64,000 nucleotides of DNA from Rhodomicrobium lacus (GTDB taxonomy: Bacteria; Pseudomonadota; Alphaproteobacteria; Rhizobiales; Rhodomicrobiaceae): contig NZ_RZNF01000012.1 in NCBI RefSeq assembly GCF_003992725.1, positions 1,364,501 to 1,428,500 of the forward strand, given 5' to 3'. Positions 7,610 to 16,188 of this stretch are shown here, in pieces (positions within the stretch are counted from its first letter, which is position 1; each line of letters starts with the position of its first letter). The notes below the pieces were generated by a model, which saw only the letters and a program-made list of their open reading frames with translations, searched no databases and was not told where the DNA came from. Made by a program: the position numbers and the translations under genes.

Positions 7610-9153
7610 AGCCACATCGTGTATCTTTCATCGACGGCCGACATTCGGTCGCGAAAAAGAGCATGGGCGCGATGAAGGGTGTGCGCGACATCGTTTCGCT
7701 TTTCAGCGAAAGCCGCCGCGAAGCAGCGCTTCTGGGCGCGGCGGCCATTGTGCTTATCATTCTCGCCGCATTTTCCTTCTGGTTATCCCATCGCCTTGAA
7801 AACGATGCGCAAAAAGCCGCCGAACTGAACCGCTACAGTGCAAAGCTCGGCCGCGCCGCTCGAATAATGCGCACCGTGGAAAGCAGTCAGCGCGGTTTCC
7901 TGCTTACGGGAACGGAGCAATATCTTCGGCCTTACAACGAGCTGCATTCGCAGCTTCTTCCGCAAACGAGGAGATTGATCGAGAGCGCGCCGGAAAGCTT
8001 GGAGGGAGGGGACCGCCTGGAAGTTCTGCTCGATCTGATGACTCGCAAGGCCGACGAGATGGCCGCCACGGTTTCCGACGCGACGAGCGACCGGCGCGAC
8101 GCCGCCCTCGCGCGTCTCAAGGACAATTACGGCATCAAGCTTTCCGAACAAATCGAAGAACACATCACCGCGTTGCAGGATGAGGCTGCGGAAAAGCGCG
8201 AGGAAATCGAAACGACCGCGGCAGAGCTGCGGGAGAAAAAAATCATCGTCGATGTCGTTGGCGGTGTCGCCATCCTGGCCTTCTCTTTTCTTAGCATCTG
8301 GTTCCTGATGAGGTCGAACGCGGCGCTGGTGAAAGCTCACGGTGCGCTTGAACGAACGAACAACGACCTCGAAGATATTGTCATGCACCGTACAGCGGCG
8401 TTGCAGCGCGCGAACGACGAAATTCAGCGCTTTGCCTACATCGTGAGCCATGACCTTCGCTCGCCGCTCGTCAATATCATGGGGTTCACGTCCGAGCTGG
8501 AAACGCTTCGCAAGGAATTGTTCGAACGGCTGGAGAAGGCGAACGCGCTGGCGGACACGGACGTACTCGGCAAGGATTTCGACGAGGCTTTCGGCTTCAT
8601 CAAAAGCTCGATCGCCAGGATGGACCGGCTGATCAACGCCATTCTGAAGATTTCCCGTCAGGGAAGCCGCCCGCTTCACTCCGAATTGATCGACGCAAAG
8701 GCCCTCGTTGAAACGGTCGTGTCCAACGTGGCTCATCAAGTTCGGGAGAAGGATGCCCAAATCACGATTGGCGATTTACCGCCGATCCTCAGCGATCGGA
8801 TGTCGATGGAGCAGATTTTTTCCAACCTCATCGAAAATGCCATCAAGTTCCTTAAAAACGACGGGCACGGAGAAATAAAGATAGAAGGATACTTGCGGGG
8901 TGTTGACGTCGTATATTCGGTTTCCGATAATGGCCGCGGTATCGATCCACGCGATCATCAACGGATCTTCGAGCTTTTTCGGCGGGCAGGCCCGCAGGAT
9001 GTGCCCGGCGAGGGGATGGGTCTGGCATTTGTGTCCGCACTGGTGCGGCGTCTTGGCGGGTCTATCGCCGTCGAATCCGTCTTGGGAAGCGGAAGCACTT
9101 TCAAGTTGACGTTTCCCGGCACCATTGCGCAAAATAGAGGGATGGCCGCGTGA
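7606..9153 (+). CDS. CHASE3 sensor histidine kinase
   Basis: 515 residues. Transmembrane segments near residues 43-63 and 218-240 enclose a helical periplasmic CHASE3 domain; a coiled-coil linker leads to a HisKA domain with His282 (SHDLRSP) and a HATPase_c domain with N box (NLIENAIKF) and G boxes (DNGRGI, GEGMGLAF). This is a classical HisKA kinase, not the HWE/HisKA_2 type usually linked to PhyR. It overlaps ecfG by four bases, and the following response regulator overlaps it by four (GTGA). It probably relays an envelope signal to the downstream receivers and, directly or indirectly, to PhyR; that route is inference. Confidence 0.9.
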   Translation: MKPHRVSFIDGRHSVAKKSMGAMKGVRDIVSLFSESRREAALLGAAAIVLIILAAFSFWLSHRLENDAQKAAELNRYSAKLGRAARIMRTVESSQRGFLLTGTEQYLRPYNELHSQLLPQTRRLIESAPESLEGGDRLEVLLDLMTRKADEMAATVSDATSDRRDAALARLKDNYGIKLSEQIEEHITALQDEAAEKREEIETTAAELREKKIIVDVVGGVAILAFSFLSIWFLMRSNAALVKAHGALERTNNDLEDIVMHRTAALQRANDEIQRFAYIVSHDLRSPLVNIMGFTSELETLRKELFERLEKANALADTDVLGKDFDEAFGFIKSSIARMDRLINAILKISRQGSRPLHSELIDAKALVETVVSNVAHQVREKDAQITIGDLPPILSDRMSMEQIFSNLIENAIKFLKNDGHGEIKIEGYLRGVDVVYSVSDNGRGIDPRDHQRIFELFRRAGPQDVPGEGMGLAFVSALVRRLGGSIAVESVLGSGSTFKLTFPGTIAQNRGMAA

Positions 9154-9587
9154 ACAAGCCTGTAACAATCATCATGATCGAAGACGATCATGGACACGCC
9201 CGCCTCATTGAGCGGAACATCAGGCGCGCCGGCGTAACGAACGAGATCACGCATTTCGAAGATGGGTCGTCGGCGCTCGAATATTTCAGGCGTATCGAGA
9301 ACGAACCGGCTGACATGAACCCGATCCTGGTGCTGCTCGATCTGAACCTGCCCGATATGTCTGGCATCGACATTCTTGAATATCTCAAGAACGACGGCCA
9401 CCTTCGCATTGCGCCCGTGATCGTTCTCACGACGACGGACGATCAGCTCGAAATACGACGCTGCTACGATCTCGGTTGCAACGTCTACATCACGAAGCCC
9501 GTCGATTATGAGCAGTTTGCAGTAGCCATACGGCAGCTTGGCCTGTTCTTTTCCGTCATCAAGGTTCCGGACCCGCTTAATGCCTAA
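9150..9587 (+). CDS. Single-domain response regulator
   Basis: 145 residues starting at a GTG that overlaps the kinase stop. It is a stand-alone CheY/Rcp1-type receiver: acidic pocket at residues 11-13 (EDD), phospho-acceptor Asp64 (LLDLNLP), and Lys116 (KPVDY). There is no output domain, so it is likely a phosphorelay shuttle or phosphate sink between the CHASE3 kinase and the receiver-kinase encoded next. It overlaps the following gene by 8 bases (9580-9587). Confidence 0.92.
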   Translation: MNKPVTIIMIEDDHGHARLIERNIRRAGVTNEITHFEDGSSALEYFRRIENEPADMNPILVLLDLNLPDMSGIDILEYLKNDGHLRIAPVIVLTTTDDQLEIRRCYDLGCNVYITKPVDYEQFAVAIRQLGLFFSVIKVPDPLNA

Positions 9588-10680
9588 CAAGAATCCGCGA
9601 ATCCTTATCATCGACGATGATGAAGGCTTTTGCCGGTTGGTTTCAAACCGTCTTGAACGCAACGGCTTTTCCGTCGTTTCGGCCTATTCGGCGGCCGCGG
9701 GCCTCAAGGAGAACGCAGCGTCCGAATTCGATGTCGTGCTGCTCGATCACGTCCTCCCTGAACAGGATGGCCTGACCCTCCTTGCCGCGCTTCAATCGCG
9801 CTCGAACGCTCCGCCCGTCGTCTATCTCACCGGAACGCAGGATAGCCGTGTCGCTGTCGCCGCGTTGAAGGCGGGCGCGGCGGATTATGTGGTTAAAGAC
9901 CTCCACGGCGATTTCCTGCTGCTGCTCGAAAACGCGATCACCAACGCAATGTTCACGACCGCCCTCAAGCGCGAACGGGAACGGGCCGAGGCCGCCGTTC
10001 GCACGGCTCGCGACGAGTTCAAGGCGCTGGCGGAGGAACGCGCGCTGCTGCTGCGCGAAGTCAACCACAGGGTCAGCAACAGCCTGCAACTTATCGCTTC
10101 GCTGCTTCACTTCCAGGGGGATGTAAGCGGCAGCGCCGATGTAAAAGCAGCGCTGAAGGAGGCGAACGGCCGCGTGCTGGCGGTCGCGCGCGTTCACCGC
10201 TCCCTTTACACCTCGTTTGACGTTCGATGGGTGACACTCTCGGAATATCTGACGAGCCTCATTCGCGATCTGGAGGATGTGTCTGGCGGCGAAAGCTCGA
10301 ACAGCGTCATTTCCTTCAGCGGTTCTCCCATCCAGATTTCTCCCGACGCAGCCGTCTCGATTGGCATCGTGACCACCGAACTAATTCTCAACGCGCTCAA
10401 GCATGCCTATCCGAACGGGCGCGGCCAGGTGCGCGTATTCATTCGGGTACGCGGGCCGGAGGTCGATCTTGTGGTTGAGGATGACGGGGTGGGCACCAAG
10501 GACGATCCGCTGGAAAGAAAAAACCGGCGTGGGCTTGGTCAGCGCATCATCGCCGGAATGGCGGAAAAGCTGGAAGGCGCTCTTCGATACGAAAAACTGT
10601 CACCTGGAACGAGGGCCACGCTGACGTTTCCCATCGGCGAGCATATTCGTGTTCTGGAAAGCGAGAAGGTGCTGACCTGA
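9580..10680 (+). CDS. Receiver-HisKA_2 hybrid histidine kinase (PhyR-kinase candidate)
   Basis: 366 residues from the ATG at 9580. An N-terminal receiver (acidic residues 12-14, Asp56 in VVLLDH) is followed by a short coiled coil and a HisKA_2-type dimerisation domain with His163 (LREVNHRVSNSLQL), then a HATPase (ELILNALKHA, DDGVG). Kinases of the HWE/HisKA_2 class are the known activators of PhyR, so a cytoplasmic kinase of this type in the ecfG operon is the best local candidate to phosphorylate PhyR, with its own receiver tuning activity. No membrane segments. An earlier in-frame start at 9538 is less likely because it overlaps the previous gene more deeply. Confidence 0.88.
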   Translation: MPNKNPRILIIDDDEGFCRLVSNRLERNGFSVVSAYSAAAGLKENAASEFDVVLLDHVLPEQDGLTLLAALQSRSNAPPVVYLTGTQDSRVAVAALKAGAADYVVKDLHGDFLLLLENAITNAMFTTALKRERERAEAAVRTARDEFKALAEERALLLREVNHRVSNSLQLIASLLHFQGDVSGSADVKAALKEANGRVLAVARVHRSLYTSFDVRWVTLSEYLTSLIRDLEDVSGGESSNSVISFSGSPIQISPDAAVSIGIVTTELILNALKHAYPNGRGQVRVFIRVRGPEVDLVVEDDGVGTKDDPLERKNRRGLGQRIIAGMAEKLEGALRYEKLSPGTRATLTFPIGEHIRVLESEKVLT

Positions 10681-10730
10681 AGGAGCGGTCAAAGATAACG
10701 GCGCGGCGTTCGCTGTTGGAGGCAACCGCG

Positions 10731-11021
10731 CTAGCTCCTTTCGAACTCCGCAATCGCCTGCAGAAGCGCTTCCGGTACGGGCTCCGCGAGAATGTCGGTC
10801 CCGATCTTCGCGAGTTGCTCTTCAATTTGCCGCATCTCCGCGACTTCCGAAGCGAGCGCGGGATTGTCCTTGAGAAGGGCCTCAAACGCGGCGAGCTCTT
10901 CTCCCAGAAGCTCTCCGTCGAGGTAGGCCGACACGATCAAGGGAAGCCGGTCGTCTCGAAAAGCTTCCGACGACGTATCGTCGGGCTCCAAGATAGGCTT
11001 CGGTTGCTTTCTCATTTGCAT
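10731..11021 (-). CDS. Soluble anti-sigma-factor-like protein
   Basis: About 96 residues from the ATG at 11019-11021 (another ATG lies two codons in; neither has a strong ribosome site). The segment LIVSAYLDGELLGEELAAF followed by a DNPALASEVAEM helix resembles the N-terminal anti-sigma domain of RsiW-type regulators, and the tail ILAEPVPEALLQAI echoes the NepR core LLAEPIPDEMLALI. There is no zinc motif and no membrane segment. It is convergent with the EcfG operon and preceded by a good EcfG-type promoter, so it is probably a member of the stress regulon that may bind EcfG or another ECF sigma factor. Function is inferred from weak similarity. Confidence 0.65.
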   Translation of the reverse strand: MQMRKQPKPILEPDDTSSEAFRDDRLPLIVSAYLDGELLGEELAAFEALLKDNPALASEVAEMRQIEEQLAKIGTDILAEPVPEALLQAIAEFERS

Positions 11022-11061
11022 GTTACATACGAGGTTTAGATTTCGGTAGCCAGACGAACCA

Positions 11062-11086
11062 AACATGCCGACCGAAATTCTGTTCC
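11062..11086 (-). promoter_or_regulatory. EcfG-type promoter of the anti-sigma-like gene
   Basis: On the minus strand GGAAC (11082-11086), exactly 17 bases, then GTT (11062-11064): the same spacing as the phyR promoter. It sits about 40 bases upstream of the anti-sigma-like gene start. Confidence 0.65.
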
Positions 11087-11185
11087 CTCGCCAGCCCCAG
11101 AATAGCGATAACCTGCAGACCTTGAGGCAATAAAGCCGCAAAGGCAAGCCCTCCGGGCTCACTTTTGGTTAACGTTAAGGTGCCA

Positions 11186-11560
11186 CTAGTTCGTGGCGTT
11201 CCCTGAACTTGTCCTGTTGTCACGCAGCCGCTTGTCGCGCCGCGGATTTTTTACCCGCCCCTGGCCTGTTGGCCCTTCACGGTTTTCGGACAGGCGCCGA
11301 TCGTTTTTCGGGTCTTTGACGCGGCCCTGGCCGGTCGGTCCTTCGCGGTTGGTCGACAGGCGCCTGTCACGCTCGGGATCCTTGACGCGGCCTTGACCGG
11401 TCGGACCAGGCCTGTTCTGAGCAAGTCGGCGATCCTGAGAGCTGTCCTTGACGCGGCCCTGACCCGTAGGACCCGTGCGATTTTGTGCCAGACGCCTGTC
11501 ACTGGTCGGGTCTTTGACGCGGCCTTGGCCACCTTGCTTGACGCGCGCGGTCGTATTCAT
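11186..11560 (-). CDS. Five-fold 22-residue repeat protein, hydrophilin-like
   Basis: 124 residues from the ATG at 11558-11560 (upstream in-frame ATGs at 11623 and 11710 give implausible N-termini). After MNTTARV there are five consecutive 22-residue units with the pattern GPTGQGRVKDPxxDRRLxxNRx, ending in a short Ser/Asn/Thr tail. The protein is rich in G, R, K, D, N and Q with almost no hydrophobic residues, so it should be disordered and highly soluble. Such composition is typical of hydrophilins or desiccation proteins, and it sits beside the stress-response locus, but no GGAAC/GTT promoter was found for it. I do not recognise a named family. Confidence 0.72.
   Translation of the reverse strand: MNTTARVKQGGQGRVKDPTSDRRLAQNRTGPTGQGRVKDSSQDRRLAQNRPGPTGQGRVKDPERDRRLSTNREGPTGQGRVKDPKNDRRLSENREGPTGQGRVKNPRRDKRLRDNRTSSGNATN
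11230..11550. repeat. 66-bp tandem repeat within the repeat protein gene
   Basis: Five diverged copies of a 66-bp in-frame unit encode the 22-residue protein repeats. Conserved DNA blocks such as TTGACGCGGCC and CAGGCGCC recur at a 66-base period, while two- to four-codon positions vary between copies, so selection acts on the protein motif. Confidence 0.85.
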
Positions 11561-11710
11561 TGCTGCTTTCTCGGTCGTACGTCCGGGAATGATCCCGTCG
11601 TTTTGTTCTTTCCCGGCAGACATGCGGGTATCCAAGTCTCCATTTCGAGCCGGGGCTGTATTATTTCCCCTAAAGCGAGTTGAGAAAATAGACAACCCGT
11701 ATATCGGCAA

Positions 11711-12293
11711 ATCACTGTCAATCGATTATTAAATATCGAGTAGTTTGAGCATGAGATTCAGGTTATATTAAAAATTGGTATTTACTATGCAGCGTTGAGC
11801 GCGGCATTCCTCTTTTCGATCTCGCCGTAGTTCCAGTCGAAAATCTCACTCACAACATGAGGATACAGGCGAAATCAGGTGAAGAATATGCCGACCCATA
11901 GCAGTTGGGTCGCAAATTTCCGCACATTACCGTGATTGGAAAATAACGTTGAGGCTAGCTTGGTTTCGCAAATAACTCGGTTTTGTTGTCGGTGACGCCC
12001 AAAGGCGAGGGACGTTTTGACGCGTCGACTGTATACCAGCACAAAAGTCGATGCCAGCGCTTTGTGTATACCCTTCGGTCAGTGAACGCGTTGAATGTGC
12101 ACACGTTTATCGCGGAATGCTGGTCTGACCAAACACAATTCTTTTACCGATGCCGTGGATCGGTCGTCGCTATATGAGCGCGCTTTAACGCAGGCTTATC
12201 TGAAAAAGCCTCACGCCGTCGTGCCGCGTCTGATTTGCGGCATGGCGCTGCAAGAAGCGCCACCCCTGGCCGTTGAGACGCGGCGGTTCTGCA
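11711..12293. other. Gene-free stretch with one coding remnant
   Basis: About 580 bases without a convincing gene. The left part (11711-11960) is AT-rich and holds the remnant listed separately at 11785-11874. The short open frames on the plus strand (11983-12177, 12095-12436) have no ribosome site and no recognisable product. No tRNA or terminator was seen before the hairpin at 12294. Confidence 0.6.
11785..11874 (-). pseudogene. Possible C-terminal coding remnant
   Basis: On the minus strand a 29-codon stretch bounded by stops reads like natural protein (FRLYPHVVSEIFDWNYGE, then IEKRNAALNAA and a stop) but has no start. It could be the decayed end of a transposase or other lost gene. The family is not identified. 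Confidence 0.3.
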
Positions 12294-12326
12294 CAAAAAA
12301 AAGCGCCGAGGACAGGCCCCGGCGCT
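12294..12326 (-). terminator. Rho-independent terminator of the Cache-domain gene
   Basis: On the minus strand AGCGCCGGGG and CCTCGGCGCT form a stem followed by a run of eight T residues, about 65 bases after the stop codon of the Cache-domain gene. A textbook intrinsic terminator. Confidence 0.85.
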
Positions 12327-12389
12327 CCAATGGTCTCGATTCGATGCCACGCCAACACCCCGGCGGGGGTGCGGCCTCAAGGCAGGATA

Positions 12390-12842
12390 TCACTTGTAGT
12401 AGCCGACGCCGCAGATCTGGCCGCCCGCCTTGGTGACGAACGTCACCTTCTCCACCGGCTCGGTCTGGCCGGGACGCGGGAACCAATAATCGACCTCGGC
12501 GAACTTGCCGTCCGCCGCATTCTTGATCAGCTCTTCGCCAAGCTTCTTGCCCTTCTTGTCGACGAGATCGGAAAGTTTTGTGCCGCGCAGCTTCTCATTC
12601 GCATGCGCCGTGAAGACGTTGTCAGCGCCGCCCGCGCAGAAAACATAAAGGTCGCGGTCGCGAAAACCGCCGGTCGGATTGTTGAAGTCTTCGATTGCCT
12701 TCTTCTCGTCGGCCTTGACCGCAGTTACCGCCTTTTCGAGCAACGCCTTGGCTTCTGCGGCAGTCCCCGACGCCTGAGCAAGCGCACCGCCCGTAAAAGC
12801 GATCGTCGTTGCGAAAATGCCTGCCAAGAAAGAACGAAGCAT
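12390..12842 (-). CDS. Periplasmic single Cache-domain protein
   Basis: 150 residues with a clear signal peptide (about residues 1-23, ending ALA-QA) and one small Cache-like domain: helix EAKALLEKAVTAVKADEKKAIEDFN followed in short segments by FRDRDLYVFC and GGQICGVGYYK. Cache domains bind small organic ligands at the periplasmic face of receptors. This protein has no transducer, so it would be a soluble ligand-binding or sensor-accessory protein. The two Cys residues could form a disulfide. A near-perfect GGGAGGAAAAG ribosome site precedes the ATG, suggesting strong expression, and it has its own terminator. Partner unknown. Confidence 0.8.
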   Translation of the reverse strand: MLRSFLAGIFATTIAFTGGALAQASGTAAEAKALLEKAVTAVKADEKKAIEDFNNPTGGFRDRDLYVFCAGGADNVFTAHANEKLRGTKLSDLVDKKGKKLGEELIKNAADGKFAEVDYWFPRPGQTEPVEKVTFVTKAGGQICGVGYYK

Positions 12843-12912
12843 CTTTTCCTCCCATTTTGATTATCTGGTTTGATGCAGTTCTTATAGACAGGAGCGCGGG
12901 CGGTGCTTCAAC

Positions 12913-15900
12913 CTAGACCATAGACTTACCACTTTCGCGGGAACCTTTGCGACCGGCGCGCGTATCGCTGTTGAGCGTGAGAACGACGGTTTCGCCGGGT
13001 ATGGGCGCGAAAGGCGCGGCCACTTCATCGCCATAACTGCGACGAAGGCCCGCAAGGTGGCGTATCAGGAGATCGAGATACAGGCCCGGTCCGCCGGAGT
13101 AGATCCGCCAGCCCGCCTCGGCCGCGGTGTCGCCCGCTCGCACGCGTTCCCACTCCGCGCTCGCCTCGTAACGGTCGGAGAAAGCCGCGTCGCTGCTGCT
13201 CGCGTAACAATTGCGTTGGCGAAGCGCCGCGTTGCCGACTGCTCCCGCCACGGTCACGGGATTGACGACGCGAAGGCCCCACCAGAACGCTTCGTCGTCG
13301 CCCATGAGCGCCATCGCCTCGCACCAGCGCAGATGCGCGTGGACGTACATCTGACCCACCTCGCGCCCGAAAAACGGCGACGACTCCGCGCGGCGGAAGA
13401 TGCGTTCCTCGCCGCCGTAATAAGGAAGCGGCCGATCCATCAGGCGCACCCCGTCGGGGAAGTTGAGATGCTCGCGGATGAGACCGAGATGGGTGCGCGC
13501 CTGTTCAGCCGTGAAGAGACCGCCCGAGATCGCGCAATTCATCGGGATGAGCGAATAGGAGACGCCCGTCTTCTTGTCGCTCGGATGAAGGAGAAGCTCG
13601 GGCTCCGCATCCGCGCCGTCGAAAATCGCATAACCCGCCACCACGCCATCGCGGATGAGCCAGCGGTTGAAGTCCGCGCGGATCGCGCCGGCGAGCGCGG
13701 CGAGCCGCGCCGCATCGTCGCCATTGCCGGCGAGCGCCGAAAGGACGGCGTATCGTGAGACCTGTTGGAACAGAAGCGCCGCCGTCCAACTGCTCGCCAT
13801 GCGCTCGGCGAGCGACGCGTCGGCGGGTTGCAGGGTGTCGTTCCAGTCGCCCTCGCCATAGCGCGGCAGATGCGTGCCCGGCAGGAAGCGCGCCTCGATC
13901 TCGGCAAGCTCCGCCGCGAGGTGATCTGACACGCTCGACGGCGCGGCCTCGGCCTCTCGCCATCCGACCGGCTCGGACAGAAACGCGAAATCCTGCGTCG
14001 CCTCAATGTAATCGCACACGGCCTTGAGCGGCCACACGATCACATCGCCATGGCTCGGCACGCCCGCGATCCAGGCATAGCGGTCGAACATGAACCATTG
14101 CGGCCAATCGCTATCCGTCTTGCTCTGACGCGCGATAACGCGGCGCAGAACCTCTTTCGCGGTCTCGTCGTGATGGAAGGCCAGCAGGAATTCCATCGGT
14201 CCCTGGCATACGTCGCGCGTGCCCCACGCCGCGCCCGAATATTGTTCGAGGCCGTGCGGCGCGGTGAGGTGGATAATCGCATTATGCACGAGCCACGGCA
14301 GCAGCGTGTCGAACGCAGCGATGTCGGTGTCGCCGGACTGGAGCCGCGCGCCGCGTGTGACGCTCGCCCAGAAGTCCTTCGCCGAAGCCAGCATGGCGCG
14401 GGTGTCGATGCCGCCCGCGTATTTCGCGGCGAGACGGTCCGCATCCGCAGCGTCTGTCATCGAACCTGTGACCGCGAGGCGCAGCGCATTGGTCGGTCTG
14501 GTTCGCAGGGCGATGAACGGGCCCCCCCGCGCGGCTTCATCCTTATAAAGAAGCTCGTCACCGCCGATGGCTTCGACGGCTTCTGGCGTGCTGGTGGTCA
14601 GGTGATAAACCGCATCCGGGTATTGCTGACCCCAGAGCGATTCCGGGTCGGGCCGGAAAGCGGCGCGCTTTTCAGCTTCGTCGATCTCGACGCAGCCCGC
14701 ATGCGCATAGTCGAACTCGCCGAGCGTCAGATTGCCGAACACGAGGAGCCGCACCGGCGCGCCTTCGACAAGCACCTCGATTTGCAGCGCAGCGTCTTCG
14801 CCGGTCGACACCGCGCGAACCGCGATCGCGCCGCCATCGTGCTCATAGATCCAGCGCGCATCGGCCAGCCCCATCTCGAAGCGCGACGGCAGCGTGAGCA
14901 GCCGCCATTCGCCGCCGATCTCGGCCAGCACGCGAACGCCGCTCCACCGCGTGATGTTGTACGGGTCGCGCGACACGGAAAACAGCTTGTGAAACGAGGT
15001 GTTGCCGATGGTGAGCTGCGCCGCGAATGCGCCATGCATCCACGCGGTGGCCGCGAGCGTCGTCTCTTGGGGCAGAAGGCTGCCGCCGCTGCGAAGGATC
15101 GTGCCGTGCCGGCGTTTCACGAGCCGGTCTTTTTCCGTCAGCACGACGTGGCGGCTTTCCGCGCAATCGCCTTCGAACCAGGAGAGCAGCCGTCCGCTCC
15201 ACCATTCCGCATGCTTTCGCTTTTCGTCGTCGCGCCCGGCATCTTCGCGGCAGGCGAGCGGCCGCGCATCGCGGAGGATGTCGCGCACGGGCACGCTGAC
15301 GGCTACCTCGCGCGGGAAGAACTCGCTCGCGGCGCCTTCGGCGGAATCGATGCGCGAAAGGTCGGCGTAGCTTGTCGGCGCGGCATGGTCGGCATCGTAG
15401 ACCGCGAAGAAGGTCCAGGTCGCCGTCTGCCCCGGCTGCAATTCCGCCGCGCTCGACTGCACGATGGCGCAAGCCGTTTCGTACTGAAGTCGCTCGCCGG
15501 GCAGACTTTCGCCGAACGGCAGATCGAGCGCCGCCGCGTCGCGATAGGCCGGGCCAAACACTTGCAGCGCATCGGTCGCGAAGCTCGCCGCGCCATCGAA
15601 GCAGCCGTGCGCCACCCAGGGATGACGACCGCCATCCTGCGTCATGTTCTGGCGGCTCATGATGACCGGGCCGAAACGCGGATGCCGCTCCACCGTATGG
15701 TCGATATATTGCGAGGCGTAAGCTTCGTTGCCCATCACGAAGCCGCGCGCGCCGAGGCCCAGATCCTGCACGAGGATCGCATCGCAGGGCACTTGGCCGC
15801 CGCCCGCGTTCGTCACCTCCACGCGCCAGAGCCAGAGGGGCTGCTCGGGATGCAGCCACAGCGTGACGCGATGCGCGAGCCCGTTCGTCTCGCCCGCCCA

Positions 15901-16188
15901 CACGAACCGGTCTTCGTACGCGCCGAAGGCGACATGCGCCCCCGGCCCGACGATCTCCACCGCGCGCGGCGCGGCGCCGCCTGTGCGCAGCAAGATCCGC
16001 ATGATGCCGCCGCCGACGGGCGAGCCGAGAACCTGATTGACGAGGATGCGGCGCGGGCCGTCCTCATGTTCGATGGCGAACAGGCACCCATTCGGCAGTA
16101 CGGCGATGCGAAGGCCCGCCGCGTTCGCGATGCGCGCGAGGCCGAGGCCCTCTTCGCGCGGCGTGCGGAAGCTCCTGGTTGCGGTCAT
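12913..16188 (-). CDS. GH94-family phosphorylase, likely 1,2-beta-oligoglucan phosphorylase
   Basis: 1,091 residues. The C-terminal two thirds is an (alpha/alpha)6 domain of the GH94/GH36-type phosphorylase class: WGTRDVCQGPMEF, and RYGEGDWNDTLQP near residue 780 with the expected acid Asp. No N-terminal glycosyltransferase-84-like membrane domain is present, so it is not a cyclic glucan synthase, and there is no signal peptide. A length near 1,100 is typical of 1,2-beta-oligoglucan phosphorylases, against about 800 for cellobiose phosphorylase. It would release alpha-glucose 1-phosphate from sophoro-oligosaccharides in the cytoplasm. Its start overlaps the stop of the GH15 gene by four bases. 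The substrate is inferred from size and neighbours (GH144-like, GH3), not proven. Confidence 0.8.
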   Translation of the reverse strand: MTATRSFRTPREEGLGLARIANAAGLRIAVLPNGCLFAIEHEDGPRRILVNQVLGSPVGGGIMRILLRTGGAAPRAVEIVGPGAHVAFGAYEDRFVWAGETNGLAHRVTLWLHPEQPLWLWRVEVTNAGGGQVPCDAILVQDLGLGARGFVMGNEAYASQYIDHTVERHPRFGPVIMSRQNMTQDGGRHPWVAHGCFDGAASFATDALQVFGPAYRDAAALDLPFGESLPGERLQYETACAIVQSSAAELQPGQTATWTFFAVYDADHAAPTSYADLSRIDSAEGAASEFFPREVAVSVPVRDILRDARPLACREDAGRDDEKRKHAEWWSGRLLSWFEGDCAESRHVVLTEKDRLVKRRHGTILRSGGSLLPQETTLAATAWMHGAFAAQLTIGNTSFHKLFSVSRDPYNITRWSGVRVLAEIGGEWRLLTLPSRFEMGLADARWIYEHDGGAIAVRAVSTGEDAALQIEVLVEGAPVRLLVFGNLTLGEFDYAHAGCVEIDEAEKRAAFRPDPESLWGQQYPDAVYHLTTSTPEAVEAIGGDELLYKDEAARGGPFIALRTRPTNALRLAVTGSMTDAADADRLAAKYAGGIDTRAMLASAKDFWASVTRGARLQSGDTDIAAFDTLLPWLVHNAIIHLTAPHGLEQYSGAAWGTRDVCQGPMEFLLAFHHDETAKEVLRRVIARQSKTDSDWPQWFMFDRYAWIAGVPSHGDVIVWPLKAVCDYIEATQDFAFLSEPVGWREAEAAPSSVSDHLAAELAEIEARFLPGTHLPRYGEGDWNDTLQPADASLAERMASSWTAALLFQQVSRYAVLSALAGNGDDAARLAALAGAIRADFNRWLIRDGVVAGYAIFDGADAEPELLLHPSDKKTGVSYSLIPMNCAISGGLFTAEQARTHLGLIREHLNFPDGVRLMDRPLPYYGGEERIFRRAESSPFFGREVGQMYVHAHLRWCEAMALMGDDEAFWWGLRVVNPVTVAGAVGNAALRQRNCYASSSDAAFSDRYEASAEWERVRAGDTAAEAGWRIYSGGPGLYLDLLIRHLAGLRRSYGDEVAAPFAPIPGETVVLTLNSDTRAGRKGSRESGKSMV

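Noticed and set aside
11560-11710. EcfG-type promoter for the repeat protein
   Set aside because: No GGAAC with a correctly spaced GTT occurs on the minus strand upstream; the nearest GGAAC (11830-11834) lacks the second element.
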